This document shows, piece after piece, positions 42,001 through 55,900 of a DNA stretch of 64,000 nucleotides; position 1 is the stretch's first letter, and each line of letters begins with the position of its first letter. Origin of the DNA: Volvox africanus. Taxonomy: Eukaryota > Chlorophyta > Chlorophyceae > Chlamydomonadales > Volvocaceae. A program made the position numbers and the translations under genes. Where the stretch lies: the NCBI GenBank assembly GCA_030268105.1, contig BSDZ01000009.1, forward strand, positions 1,873,501 to 1,937,500. Direction: 5' to 3'. The notes below the pieces were generated by a model that was not told the origin of the DNA, did no database searches, and was given only the letters and a program-made list of their open reading frames with translations.

Positions 42001-43936
42001 ATAGATGTGGATTTTAATGTCCCCATAGTCACATGTAACCCGAAGTAAGCCACTTCATCGCAGACCGTTCTGGTTGTACGGATTGTATGTATAATCAGGC
42101 AGGGATAACCCGGAAGCCGTGAACCTCAAAATTAAAGTTTCACCGGAGAGGGGAGAGGGGAGAGGGGAGAGGGGAAGGCTGTTCGGACTAACACACGCAT
42201 CACCGTCAATATGTGCAGTTAAATTATCCCGGCAGCCATTCGTTATGCTGTATATGCTGTCGTAATCATCGTACCCGAACGAATTGCTTGTCCTTGACGC
42301 TGTTCTGCATGGTTTTCAGCATTATATCAGCCCAGTTGGGACCATTTGTGAACCTGTCGGTCGGTTGATCGAAAACAATAAGGCAGGGGACACTTAAGCA
42401 CACTCAGGGGATAATGCATGAGAGATCGCAATGCCCGCCAAGCCAAACACGCACGGCGAAGCTCACAAAAATAAATTCCGATGTCATCCCGCCTGTCATT
42501 CAACTATCAAGAGCCGCTATCTGTGATGGGTCTGTTAAAGTTTCTCTCATTTATTTAAGACGGATGGGATGCGATGCATGCCGAGGGGCCGGGACGGGCC
42601 AGAAGGGGCAAGGGACAGCCTTCCTTCGAGTGTAGGGATTTCTACCCCCCGGGAGACGACTAATCTAATTGCTTGTGATGCACAGGGTAGATGGTGTCGT
42701 ATGATCCAATGATAGATTTACGCAGTCCGCCTGCTGCTGCTGCTGCGGTACCGATACCTACTTGCCTATGAAACCTGCCACCACTGCGGAAAGAAAAGAA
42801 AATCAGGTGAACACAACTATGCTGGGGCGGGAGGTTGTTCTATGCACATGTTTTATCCGGTAGTTATCTGTTAGTTGGTATTTGGTCATTCAAGGGACAT
42901 TTTCTACCGGGGAAGGGGAGGGGCCTCCTCGTTGAGGTTAACCAACGGGCCCCTGTTTCGATGGGAACCTATGGCAGTCGAAAAGTCCACCAACTACTAT
43001 CCGTACCCCAATAACCAAAAGAAAAACTACAGGTATAACACCTAATGAAATAAATACTTAGATATAGAAGTGTAACCAATGTGTCATTAGCATAATCACT
43101 GGAGCAATTTTGTTCCACTTATATTTGCGTTCGTAAATCTAACACCCGCCAAACAGCCGCACAAGAGCACGATGGAGGTATAAGGAGTTAGATTATCTAA
43201 CAATAAAAAATTTTCAATTCATTCGTCACGTTACAGGTCGTATGCATAAGCATACCACTGCGGCATTCGCGTATGTCAGCAGGGTCATCACAGATATAGG
43301 CTGAGACGGGCTGCGTAAAACGCGCACCTGCCCTTGAAGTAAATCTTCGGATCGGGAACACCAGCGGCATCAAACACGTTGCCTGCGATTGACCAAGTGC
43401 AAATTGGATGTCTCAAAACGCTCATGAGGCGTCGCTCATGGACGAGCTGCGGGATGTTAACATCGCGCTCGGGATAAGCTGGTGAAGCTGCTTATGAAGC
43501 GGCTAATATAATTTACTAAGATAGAAACCATACGGCAGCATGCATGGGTACTGAGTTTGTGCGTAACAGCTCCGCCCCCATAGTGTGAGGGTGACTAACT
43601 TCAGCAGTCTTCAGAATCACAATAAATGAACAATCACTGGAGCTAGTTATTGATATCTGACGCTCCTGTTACCGAATAACTGTCAGACGAAAGCACAGAG
43701 CCCCATAACGCCGCGCACTTGGGTGGCTTACCTGAGTCGGTGAGACTATCACCAAAGAAAACCAATGAGTACTTTGCTGAGACAATCTTTGGTGGAGGAC
43801 GTCGTGATGTAGACCGAGGTGGAGGTCGTGCGGGCGGTGGAAAAGATGGGGACCTGCGAGCGGCTTGCGCTGAGACAACAAGCAATGAAATCGCGAGAAT
43901 AGTAAAAGTACCGATACGCGTTATTAGCGTCATCAT
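39065..43936 (-). CDS. Secreted GDSL/SGNH-family esterase-lipase, nine exons
   Basis: Exons in transcript order: 43936-43732, 43382-43328, 42353-42275, 41818-41760, 41366-41246, 40497-40300, 39928-39745, 39427-39341, 39150-39065 (357 residues). Every junction keeps phase, and the length is normal for plant-type GDSL esterases. Residues 1-25 are a signal peptide (ILAISLLVVSAQA), followed by a Pro/Arg-rich stretch. Block I is FFGDSLTDSG with the catalytic Ser at 64; then GNVFDAAGVPDPKIYFKGRF; the Gly block is NYAYGGATA (115-123); block V is DQVHP with Asp330 and His333. Block III, normally GxND, reads GVDD (168-171), replacing the oxyanion Asn with Asp. The protein is likely exported and may act on cell-wall or lipid esters; the substrate cannot be told. 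Confidence 0.88.
40760..41110. other. GC-richer island inside an AT-rich GDSL intron
   Basis: The intron 40498-41245 is very AT-rich except for this stretch, which contrasts sharply in composition and carries an 83-codon open frame without recognised similarity. It may be an inserted short element; no terminal repeats were found. Confidence 0.3.
42145..42176. repeat. (GAGAGGG)n tandem repeat
   Basis: Four to five units of GAGAGGG in an intron of the GDSL gene. The plus strand has four G-runs close together and could form a G-quadruplex. Confidence 0.8.
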
Positions 43937-46903
43937 CTTTCCCAAAGTTGGTGAAATATAAATATGATTTAAACTTGAGACGAAAATAGTGAATGCCATT
44001 ACACTTTTGCGATGCCGATTAGATATTGCTGTACTATTTGTCGTACAATATGATACGAAAAAGCCAGCATACAAAATTTCAAACACGTTATAGATCTACA
44101 GATATGTGCTTACTTAAAAATCAAACGTCTAAATTGCCTAAGATAGTGCGGCGGGCCGGAATGTCATCTGCTCATCTCATCCACAGCACGTCGACACTGT
44201 GTTAGCAATAACATGTATCATATTGCGATATGTATATAACGATGCCCATATTTTGGCGGTCTGGGATGCACCCGCCCACCCTGGCCTGAGTGATAGATAC
44301 GAAGCTGACTTACCTGCATCTGTCAGTGTGGCAAAAGGCGTCGGATATAGCTAAGATAATTAATAAAGAATACTTAAGCAATCTCAAAGATGGTGGAGGT
44401 AGCTGCAAAAGGCATATATTTGACCCGAGCGATTTGGAAGCTGTTACCAGGAGGGGCTTGAAACGTCTAAGGAAGTAAGACCCTCGCCTGTACAATTCAA
44501 TTAATACTTGAACACCTAAAACGCTTACTTGTTTCTCTTGTCTTGCCTTCTGTTCCTTCAGGCACCTCATGCACCATGTATGGCGCTTAAGTGGTGCCTT
44601 CTTTTGAAAACTAGTTAAATAATAGTAGACCCTTTAAATAGTTTAGGAAGGCTTATATTGCTGTCCAGCCGTGAAACCCTGCCGGGGGGTCGGCGGGCAA
44701 TGAAAAGCCGAATTCGCAGCTCAAACCTCCACCATGGGCCAATGCGACTTAGCAGCTGCAGCGTCCATTGCCCGTCCGCTCAGCAGCAGTCAGCCCAACT
44801 TACATGGGATAACCGCGCTTCTCCCTGATTCGGGTCCACATTTATTATGAACCCCAAAACCTGCCAGGAAAACAGAACGGATGAGGACCGTGGCGGCAGG
44901 CACATGCCACATGCCTCAGCTCGCTGAAAACTTATCCCCGGTGTAACACTACGAGGAGGAGTCAAAGAAATACCAATTGCCACTACCACCACCACAATCA
45001 GCATCACCATCCGCCACCACCCCAGGAATCTTTCCCCTACAATCATCGAACATGCGTCAAGTTGTCCACGCAGTTATTGTGCGGGTCCACATACTGGTGG
45101 CCCACACGCAGCTGGCCACTCTGCCGGCCTCCCTAGCCCCCATCGGCCTCCCTAGCCCCCTATCGCCCTCCTTAGGCCCCCCATCGCCCTCCCTAGGCCC
45201 CCCATCGCCCTCCCTAGGCCCCCCATCGCCCTCCCTAGGCCCCCTATCGGCCTCCCTAGGCCCCCCATGGGCCTCCCTAGTGCGACACGATGCCCGACAC
45301 CTCCATGACTGCGACGGGCAAGCAGGCGGCAGTGCCAACACGTCTGTCTCTGGCCGCATGACGTGGCTGACGGGGAGCATCTTCTGGTGGACATTATGTT
45401 TGGCCATATAGATCGGAGGCATCATCACATGCAGGACTCCTGTGGGACTGCAGGATTCCCTTTTCCGGGCCTAGCCGCCGTTTCAATCGGGCGTCAAGCC
45501 ACACGCTTCAGTCGAACCGGTAAAAGTCGTGATAACCACACACAGCGGGAAGTCGTCGCCAAGTAGAAAGTTGTAAGAGCCCGATTCATACCACGAAATG
45601 GCATCACTGTCACCTGCTATGAAATACCAGACAGGGAAAGTTTCTTTATAATTAAAGTCCAGGCCTTGTTGCTGGCTTGGCGCGAGGACAACCAGCAACG
45701 CCTAGCAGCATACAACGCTTTCATCGTTGAGCCAATTGCTGGGCGGAGGCGGCTTCGGGCATAGCCTCAATGCTGTCCCTCTGACTCGAACGTAGGATAT
45801 TTCTGGACATGCGCGAAATAGAGCGCGGTCTGGATTGACTGAGCTCATGTCCGGAACCCAAGGAGCATAAAGAATCCTTGCCGTCCGCCATAGCTTACCC
45901 CGTTGTGTTTTCGTCGATTCCTCCTGCCCATGGCTTAGCCCGTGTCGCTGTAGTGCGTCCTGGTGGAGGCTGGGCTGCCTGCGCGCCTCTGTGCCGTCAC
46001 TACCGTCTTTTCCATGCATCCACCTATTGGCGAAAGATTGAGGGAAGACCTGGCAGGACAGGACAGCAGGGTCCTTTACCGCATGAGTCTTTAGAGGCGA
46101 TTGGGAAAGGCGGCGATACAAAAGCGCGGGTTAAGAAGTTCATGATTGTGACTTCCGCCAAACATGACATGATGGGCTGCGACAGACGGAACTGAGGGTA
46201 GTGCAGCTGAGGACTACAATTGGAAGATCCCTACGACAAATGGATAATTTAACTAAAACGCTGGTTTAATGGAGAAATGGAAATAAGGCGTGGATACCGA
46301 TTGACCAACTACTTCGTACACGGAAAACGGCCCGTCCGGTGGCCGTTAGCACTTGGTAGAAGATTTGACACTCTGCCACTGTCTGGCTGAGGTTATGCTC
46401 CGAGCTATGCAGTTGCTGGTGTTTTCTAGTCTTTAAGATTTCAAAACTTCAGACTGGGAACTTGCGCTGCTAAAGAACGGCGATGAGTGCAGATGGTTAT
46501 GTAATTCGCCAATTTCATCAACTAACGACTGTAATGCTTCAAAGCTAAGAGCAATAACGAAGAGACGGGGCCTCGTACTGTACAACTCCACAAAATGGCG
46601 GGACCTCAACACAGGGAGGACGCTTAATAACATTAGTATATGCTCAGATTACATTCCCGCTCAAGCAGGAATGGGATTTCAAGTTCTGTATAAAGGGGAA
46701 TATGAGTAAAGTAAATGAGAGACCTCGCAGTTGTTTACATCTGAAACTAACAGATCTCTTCCAGATGTCTATTCACAATGTCCTAGATTTCCGGAAGGAT
46801 ACTTCTAGTAATGGGGCTAACCATGATGGGCCCTGGCAGTAGGAAACCAGTTGGAACAAACTGAGCTGACTTGTAATAAGATCGTGGCTATCTGCTATCC
46901 ATC
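43937..46903. other. Spacer between divergent genes
   Basis: It separates the start of the GDSL gene (minus) from the start of the GCP6-like gene (plus), so both promoters should lie here. Several open frames exist, for example 45702-46121 (minus) and 44977-45411 (plus). None shows a recognisable domain, and the second is largely a translated tandem repeat. Confidence 0.35.
45128..45280. repeat. ~21-bp minisatellite
   Basis: About seven units built on CCTCCCTAGGCCCCCCATCG plus one base; the first units are 19-20 bp. Because units are near multiples of three, both strands stay open and give heptapeptide repeats, which are probably not translated. Confidence 0.9.
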
Positions 46904-49900
46904 ATGTCAATTTCTTCCTCTTCCGTATACTGGAATGTCTGGCGCCTTGTCCAGCAAGTTTCGGGTGGCATAGACAGCCAGGCAAATGCGTCAACTCGGC
47001 ACCGTCGCCTACGCGCGAAAGCTTACGCCACCCTGCTGGATTTGGAAGACGTAAGTGATTGACATAAATGGAATAGGTTAAATTGATCAATCTCCCATTG
47101 GTGCGATATTGGATAGTTTATCCAGGTCTCTCTGTTCGTGCTCGCAGGAGCCGTACCCGGACATACCGGACGACCAACGGGAGCTCGCAAACGCACAAGC
47201 AGCAACTGAGGTGATGATGTCATCCCTTACTTTCAATTAACCCGTCCTCACGTCTCCATGTCAAACTTTAATCGAATATGGCGTACCGCCGACCTGAAGT
47301 GCAGCTGACAGCAGGCCTCCTGCTTGCCTGTCCCACTTCGCATGCACCCGGGTGTCTTCCGCTTCCCCCATCCCTCCTTGCCAATCCCAAGCTGCGCATT
47401 AGACAGCTTTTCCAGCGCGTTAGCTGTCGAGGAATCTACTCTCTATTCCTCAACCTCGTAAGAGGTTGCTCTGGGGTTGTCCTGTCCGCTATCGCTATCA
47501 CCACTCCCCATTCACTTCAGGAGCTCCTACGCCTACGCACGGAAGGAAGACACGGTACGGCGACAAGGATTACGTGGCGTTTGGACGAGCTTGCACAGCT
47601 GCAGTATCAGTACCAGTAAGTCACAGCCACAGTACTCGCAGCACCTGGCATTGGTATGTATACGCAGAGTTTTCTTGGCAATATTACAGATCATGTACCA
47701 TGTCGTTCTGTAACCCTGAGCCGCCTTTTGTTACTGCCATCTCAACGACATCAATACTACCTACGCCGTCCCTGACCCACAGCCGGGGAGACAGCACCAT
47801 CCCTAGAGTTATCTCCTTCCTGCTTCGACTACGACGGCTCGGGCGTGGCGATCACATCAGCAGCACTGGCGGCGGCGCTCTCGCCTCCGGCACAGCGGCC
47901 GCCATGCCGTGTACTACTTCGACGATGCTAGCAAGCTTTAATGCTGCCACTACCGCCGCTTCTGATCCGGCTTTCAATGCCCTTCAGACTGCCGTCAGCC
48001 TCTCCATAACCGGCATCGTTGAAGCACCCAATGGATGTAACAGTGCCGGTCAAACTACGGCCACTGTTAGCTCCGCCGCTCCTTCCACCGCTGCCTTCGA
48101 TGGCGTTCCCGTGGGTCAGAGACTGCGGCTGATGCCGCCGCCACGTGTAGTCACCGCCAGTCATCTTGAGCCAGTAATGACGTTTCCTTCCTCACCTCGT
48201 CTGCCGGCGCCAGCACCACACTTGGGGGCCCTTGCCGCTGGCGGTCTCAGCGGCGGAGTCTGTCCAGAATCGCTTGCCGCAGCGATGGCCCGTGGTGGTG
48301 ATGGCACCACCGACTCAGACCCGGCGTTGACCAGCTGGTTCCCTTTCCGCGACTGCGCAGGGCTGCCGCTCCAACCAGCCTTTAATGCCCCTTTGGACGA
48401 GCTCCTGCTGCAGCAGGAATATCCAGACCTATGGAACCATGGGTCTGCGATGGCGCCGCAATCGCTTAGGCAGCTGACGGCGGGCGCGGCTAGCAGTGGT
48501 GGCGGGGCCGCTGACGCGGCAGCGGCGCCGGCTGGGGAGGGGCCATCTGTGGTACCGCTTATGCTTGGTCCTCTCAATCAGTCCTTGGTGCATACTCGCT
48601 TTCACCACCTTAACCCCCTGCTGCTCCGCCTCAGCGGCACCCAGTCAGAATGCTTCAGACTTCCTGTGGGAGACGCAGCGGTGGCGGCGGACGGTAGACC
48701 TGGCGGCGACGGCGACGCGACGGAAGCAAATGGCGATCTGGCGGTGCTACAGAACGGCGATAGGCCGGTGGTATTAGATCTGCCGGTACCGTTCGCGCTA
48801 GCGGCTTTGGGTGTCGGCCGGGAGAACCGTAGCCCTGGCGTTTTCCTACCGCTGGCGGTGGCAAGCCAGCGGCTAAATAGCACTCCTCTAGCCTCGCCGC
48901 CAATGGTAGCTACGGCTTCAGGCCGGCACCGCCGGGTACCTGGCGTTTTCCTGCCGCCGCCACCGCCTAACTCCGGCTTGGCGGCCATTATAGCTGCCGA
49001 CGGTGCTTTAGCACGCGTTGGCGGGGCGGCATGGTTTCGTAGCCAACGGGAAGGATCCGGAGGGGACATTGTGGTCCAAACAGTGCCGGGTCGATCTTCA
49101 GGCATTAAAGTCACCCGGACGCCACCGGCACTCGCCGGTACCGACTCTTACTATGCAGTTGCCGCCGCCGCCGGCCGCAGCGCCGCAGAGGACGACATCC
49201 TGCTGTACGACATGGCGGTGATGGGGCTCCAGGGAGTGGCATCGGCGCTATGGATGCTGCGTAGCGGCGCGATTAGGTGGGGTAGCGAATGGGGCGGAAA
49301 GTCGCGTGTATGTGGGCACTTACATGAGATGGGCCTTATGACTTCCTCCGAACTTGCTAAAGAGCTTCTTTAGCCATTTCAGGTGCCGTATGCTCAGCTC
49401 CTTTCTGCCCTTCATTTATGTGTCAGGCGCCGTGTGTACGTGTGCGTGTTTGTGCTCGCTGAGATCGCATTCAGGCCTTGTCAAACGAGCTGTTGCCGTT
49501 TTCGCCTACCACTACGGGTTTCAGGTGGCATCGCATGCGGTTATCCAGTCAGAGCCGCCTTTTGGCCCAACTCTGCGACACCGGGGAGCTGCGGCTGCGC
49601 CTCGGGACCTTCGCGACGGCGTACGGCACGTACGGCCCTGCCTCACAAGGAGTTGACGGCGGTCAGCATGACGAAGTCCTGGCCGCGTTCTCCGATGCGG
49701 TACGGGATCTTCTTGTCTTGTACGACAGAGAGCTACAGGTAAGATCAGATGACTTGGAATTAGATAGAGCGCATGGGGCCGAGGGGCCGTCAACGCCTTC
49801 AATGTTTAGAAACTCCATTCATAAGGGCCCCCAGGTCTGCCATCGTGCCATGCTGGCGGTGCCGCCGAGGAGACGTCTATCAGCGTCTTAGACCGTTTAG

Positions 49901-52900
49901 CCCTCTGTCTCGTACATTGTGTCACTTTCGCGCTTCCGCTTACACCACTCTACCAGGGATTGGCCGCATGGCATCGTAGCGGCATTTCCACCACACCGGG
50001 CGGCGTCGGCGCTGCAACGTACGGCAAGACCAAAATGGGCGGCGGCAACTATTGTTATGCTACTCCGTTCTCTTCCCTTTTTGGTGACCCCAAATTGGCC
50101 GACGTCACGTGTAAGGAGGCTACGGCAGGGCCCGCCCCAGGTCCCGACGGCGGCGCCGGCCGCGGCGGGGGCCTGCTGGGCCTTTTGCTCTGTCTGGCGC
50201 CCCTCCGAGTGCATCTCCAGCGTCTGGCGGACGTGTGTATGTGCGTTCCGGATCCAGCTTGGATCCCACCGCACACGCAGGGCCCCACAGCGGCGGCCCG
50301 GGCCAGGGTTGGCGCCCTGCGTGATGAGGTAGTGGCGACGACGGCGCTGCGTACGGCTGTGCCGCAGCTGGCGCCGTCGCTGTGGCAAGTGTACGGCTTC
50401 CCGCAGGGCCCTGAGCTGCTGGATCGATTGTACGGCGCGCTATTACAAGTGAGTACGAACGCATTTTTAAGTAGCAGACTACACGACATGTTTTGAGATT
50501 GAGATTATTAATGCATCATTACACTACTCGCCACAATGCTGGAATGGCGAGAGCTCCAGGGGTGGTGACGGCAGCGGCAGTAACTAACCAACAACCAGCC
50601 CTACACTTTGCCGATGTAAGCTCTCATATCGATGAAGGCCTGCTACACCGTCCTGGCCAGGCCACGTCTGAAGCCCCTTTCCCGTAACCCCGCTTTCGCA
50701 GACTGACCACGCCAAGACGCCGCTTCTTCGACTGCTTTTCACGGCAGCTTGCATGCCGTACGTTCGACGTATGCGGGCATGGCTGTACGACCCGCTGGAG
50801 GGAGGTGCCGCCGCCACTCCACCGATACCGCCGACGTCTCCAGCCTTTACGGCTCCGCTGCAACGGCTGCTGACGGCAGCGGGGCTGCAGATGCGATTGC
50901 TTGAGGAGCTGTCCGGCGACCTGGGGAATATTGCGGCACGGTTTCGGAGCATGGCGGCTGCTGAGGTAGTAATGATAGCTTCGTTAGGCTCTTTCCCGCT
51001 GATCTTTCAAAACACCCTGGCCCTGGACGGAGCAGAGCCGTACGCCGTACGCCGTTTGCTCTTTAGCGCTACCTTCCCTGCACCTCTCTGAAGCCCGTAC
51101 CTGTTCATCAAAGCCCGTACCTTTTCCTGCATGCCCAAACCCTAACCCCAAACTCACACCCGCGCAGGCAGAGGAGGCCCAGCTCATCGCACAACAGTAC
51201 GACGAGGCCCTCACCTCAACATCAAGCTCCTCATCCTCCTCCGTAGGCAAGGTCAGTGCCTCCGCCCCTGCCGCCGTCAGTGCTGGGTCCGCGGCGACGG
51301 CGGCCGCTGGCAGCACCGGCAGCCAGAGCGTCGCCCTCCTGCCCGGAATGCCCGGCATCGGCTTGCTGGGCGATGATGGCGGCATGACTGGCGGCAGCGG
51401 TAGGAGAGGCAGCTATGGCGGCAAGGGCGCCATCGCCACGTCCAGCGGAGGAGGAACAGGTCCCGCCGGCGACGAGTTCAGTTACCCGCTCGTGTTCGGG
51501 TTGGAGGCCCTTCAGCAGGTGAGCACCCGCACAGCGCGCGTGTGTTTGTCGGGGGGGACAGAGGCGAAGCGAGGAGAGGAGAGCCACAGAGGGCAGTCTT
51601 AGATAGCTATCCATCATCCTCCCTCACCGCTTCCGCTTCCCTCTTTGGCCTGTTCCCCTTCCTGCTCTCATTCCCTGGAGTCCTAGTTGTAGTGATAGGC
51701 AGATGGTCAGCATTAGACCGCCACCACGTCAGCTTCGTTGTCTTTTTCCTGACGGATATGGTTCTCGGTTACCTGAGGACGTCCGTACACTCACTCGGAA
51801 TTCCCCCTCTCTTCGTTTCCCTGTGTAGCTCTCTGAGGCTGCGGCCGCCGCGGCCGCCACCCGTGACTCGGAGCTGACCAGCCTCCTGACCATGTTGGAC
51901 CGTCGGCGGCAGGCGGTGGCGGAGGCGTCCGACCAGCGCACCCTGGCGGCAATGCAGGCATCTCTGGCGGAGGCGGAAGCGGCGCGTATTGCCAAGGCCG
52001 CCGCCGCGCAGGAGATGCGGCTGGCTCGGTCGCGGTTGCTGGCTGAACAGCGGGCGGAAATGGATGAGCGTGCGGCCAGGTAAGGGTAGGAGTAGTAAGG
52101 GTAAGGGTAGGAGTAGTAAGGGTAAGGGTAGGAGTAGGTGCACTTTGCTCGGACGGAGAGCGCGAGTGATTGGTTGGGGGAAGGGGAGGTAATCCGGGTG
52201 GCTTGGTGGCCTTTCGGCCATTTGGGTCGGGTTGGGCCGGGCGAGGATAACGGGTGTGTCCTTACATGTTTGTTTGTGTGTGTATGTTTTGTGTGTGCGT
52301 TCTGAGCTGAGCTTGGAGAACTAGGACGCCACAACACCATCATCAAGATCATCACGAAGGATTGGAGAACCTCTAGGAAAAGATGGATGTCCAGTGGCTA
52401 GATAGCAGGTTGCCAAGTAGGTAATCCACATCATGCCGATGTCGAAATGGAGCTGCGACTGACCCCAGGGCTGGTCCCCTCTAGCATATAGCAGAGCAAG
52501 GCCAGGGCTTAAAACTAGGGCTTGGGGCTGTTGTTGCCGTTCAGGGGGCGGGCCGAGCGGGAGCGCCGGATCGCGGAAGAGCAGTCCCTTGCAGCGGAGG
52601 CCGTTCTCCGGGAGCACAACGAAGCGGCAGCGGCGCTTGCGGCGGAGCTAGCGCGGCTGCGTGCATCGTACGGCGGAGCGTCGTACAGTGAGGGTGGTGC
52701 CGCTGCAGTGTCGGCGGGCGTGCTGCTGGCTGACGAGCGGGCCACAGAGGCGGCGGCGCGACTGCGGCGGTGCGAGTGGCGGGAGGCACGGATGGCGCTA
52801 GCCACGCGGCGGCGGCTGTTGTGGCAGGTACGACCGCAGGGCGACGGATGGGAGCTGAGCTCACGTTGGAGATTTTAATCACGTTCATCTGTCACAATGC

Positions 52901-55900
52901 TTGTAAGGGCTATTATGCTTGGGGACGGCATCAAGGACTTCTGTCTATCGAATCTCCATCTCCCGTTCTTCGCCCTTATTTAGGGTATTCAAGCGGACGA
53001 GTTGGCACAGCTCCGAAAGGTAGTAGCGGCAGCGAGATCTGCACAAGCCGCCGCGCCCCTGTTGAAAGAGGATGACCCAGGTGGCGCTAACACCGCTGGT
53101 GCAGCAATGATCGCAGAAGGCGGCAACGCGCAGCCGGTGAGGGAACCTGATGGTGGAGCTGGAAATCGGAGCTTGTACGACACGGCAAGGGCGCCGCCGT
53201 CACCGCCGCGGCCACCAGGACTGCTTGTACTTCCACCAAGTCCGCGTGAAGGCGACGCCGCAATGACACTTTGCTCGGTGCAATCTTCCCCAGCTGTGAC
53301 GCCACGACACGGAGGTGGGACCCCCGAGATTCCAACTGGAGGCGCGGCGGCGCCATCTCTCCATATCTTGGGGGAGTTTCCGGTGGCTTTCTCTCCGCGC
53401 GCCATAATGAGTCCACGCCGCAGCAACAGGGGCAGTCCCTCAATCGTAGCGCACGTCGCCAGACCGCGTCGGGCAACGTTCCATGATTCCGGGCCGTCAG
53501 TCGCATCACTTTCTCCCGATGGCGGCCTCGCAGCAGCCGCGTCGGGTGCGACAGGGACGATGTCGGGAATGCCGTCGCCTGCTTTACGTACTCGTATTAG
53601 TGAGGGTGGTGGCACAGCGTTACGTACACCGCTACGCGATCTGGGTCAGCGACCCATGGGTCATCACCCTGGCAGCGCAAGGCGCAGCCACTCCCTCACC
53701 GGGCAAGTCGCCTTCTCTGCCGCAATGTCTCCCTCTACCTCAGTCCCTGCCGCCTGGAATACCAGACCCGAGGGCGCAATCCTCGGGGGCCCAAGTGACC
53801 CATGGGCCCGTGTCACTGGCACGCCGCAAGGCGGCTTCCTCCGGCCGGCCTCCCCTGGAGCTGGCGGCCGTCAGGGTCCTCCACGGGGCTATATGCCCTC
53901 TGTCTGGAGCAATACTGGGCGGGGTCCCACGGGTCGGGTCGGCGCAGCGGGGGGCCTGCTGTTAGAGCTGCAAAGCCGCCAGTCGCGGAGACGCTGGGCC
54001 CTGCCGGAAACCGTCGGTGGCGCTGCCCCAGGCGCAATGCATTCCCTGGCCCAGTCGCTGCAGTCCGTTGGAGCGCATTACGAGGACGTGGAAGCCTCTC
54101 TGCGGCGGGAGCAGATGGAGGGTTATCCAGGCGGCGTTGGCGGGGGTGCGACGGATGCTACAAACGACGCCTTTGACGCTGCGTGCCATGGGACGCAGAC
54201 GGGAGTGCTGCCGGCAACGGACGTCGCCGCCGTGGCTGTATGGGCGGCCGTATGGCAGCAGGGTACAGGTGCCGTCCCCGGGGCAGCGTCCGCAGTAGAA
54301 GGGGTTCCGGGATATGCTTCTAACGCCATGTCGTACACAGGTCAGACCGACGGTGGAGTTAGTAGTCTCGCGCAGCCGCGCCGGCGGGCGCTCTGGAAGG
54401 TGCCGTCTGTGGCCACAACTGGCGCCGCCACCGGTGCTTTGAACGAGACGACGAGCGCCGTCGGTGTATTGCCTTCCACAGTCTCCGCCGCAGCCAGCAC
54501 ATCGGTTCTTAATCAAGCAACTCGCTTCCACCAGAGCTTTTCGCCTCCCAGGAATCCTCATGACAACGGATTGGATGGTTGGCGGGATCCACTCAAGGCG
54601 CTACTCCGAGAGTACATGAGTGACCCACGGGTCACACGACACATCCGGGTCGCTTGTACGACGCCGCTCCGCGCCACTACCACCGCTGCCGCAGTGGCAG
54701 ATGCTCAGTGCCAGTCACCACACCATTCGCACGGGACACAACGGGACACATCCGACGCCATTGACCCTAACCAACGTGCCGAACTGTTCGACACCCGCGA
54801 CACGTCTCTGTCCCGACCCCGCCGCGCGCCTCTGTCGGAAGACCTGGCGTACGCACCCGTCGGCGTAGCCGTGCAAACATGTTTGTACGGCACCGTACTG
54901 GCGCAGTATCGTCTTACAACGCGAGCGGTATGGCACGTGCTCGTGTATGAGTACCGCCTGCTGCAGTACTGTGAGGCATTACGGTATGCGCCATCGGGTT
55001 ATACAGGGAAACGGATATCTAGAGCGCGCGGGTGCCTCTGCCAGGAGTCAGCGAGCTCTCTGACTGCTGAGTCCGCCTCCATCACTTCAAACCGCTCTGT
55101 TGTCCACTGTACCGCCTGTCTGACGTGAGAATAGCTCTGAGACCCCACCCTTCCTGGAGCAGTGTCGTACTGGTTCTTTTCATTCGGATTCCGCTCAAGA
55201 TTTCCCCTGCCTGTGTGTCGGTTTCTATTCAGGCAATTCTTCTTTTGTGAGGCCGGCGATGTAGCGGGTGCTCTTGCAGACTCTCTGACACGCCGCGCGG
55301 AAGCGCGCCCTCACGTACCCCCGTCCACCGCCGAGCTGCGCGCGATGCTGGACGAAGCCCTGCAGGGCTGTAGCATGGTCGCCGCCGCCGCTGCGGCCAA
55401 TGTTGCCCGACAGCGTAGCGACGCTGCTGGTTCCACCACCGCTACTGCTTGCAGCGGGGACGGTGCTTACAGTGCCGGTGGAACAGCAGCCCCTGCCAGT
55501 GGATGCGGCGGCCTTGGCCGCGTCCTTGGTGGCGGCAGCAGCGATGAAGCCGCCAGGGTGGTGCAGCTGCTGCGAGTGCGGTCTGTTCCGCGGCGTAATT
55601 TGGGCACTGGGAGCTACTTCGCATCAGACGTTCTGTATGTCACGAGCCAGGTACGACACCGTCCTGCATGCCAGAGATGGGCATTCGAGCAGACTGCGCC
55701 TGGACAATTATTTGTGATTGTTTGCGTGTTTGCTTGTACGGCTGCCTGTGCACCTGTACCTGCCAGGTTCCCCGTCCCCTCGACGCCGTCATCACACCGG
55801 ACTGCCTGCGGGATTACGCTGACGTCTTCAGCCTGCTATTACGGGTGTGCTGCGCCGCGTCGGTATTGACGGCTTGCTGGTCACGACTAAACGCCGCCAC

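Noticed and set aside
42750..42775. A 13-base exon in the GDSL gene
   Set aside because: It has possible splice sites, but exon 42353-42275 joins exon 43382-43328 in phase and matches the family motif GRFTNGPNW without it.
44780..45046. Membrane protein exon on the minus strand
   Set aside because: A hydrophobic run (MVMLIVVVVVAIGISL) is present, but it comes from a (CCA)n-like repeat, and no partner exons or family match were found.
45128..45280. CRISPR array
   Set aside because: The 21-bp units are contiguous with no spacers, and the window is eukaryotic. It is a minisatellite.
52081..52140. Telomeric repeat (GTAAGGG-like)
   Set aside because: The unit is about 21 bp with extra sequence, unlike the TTTTAGGG-type algal telomere, and it lies inside a gene.
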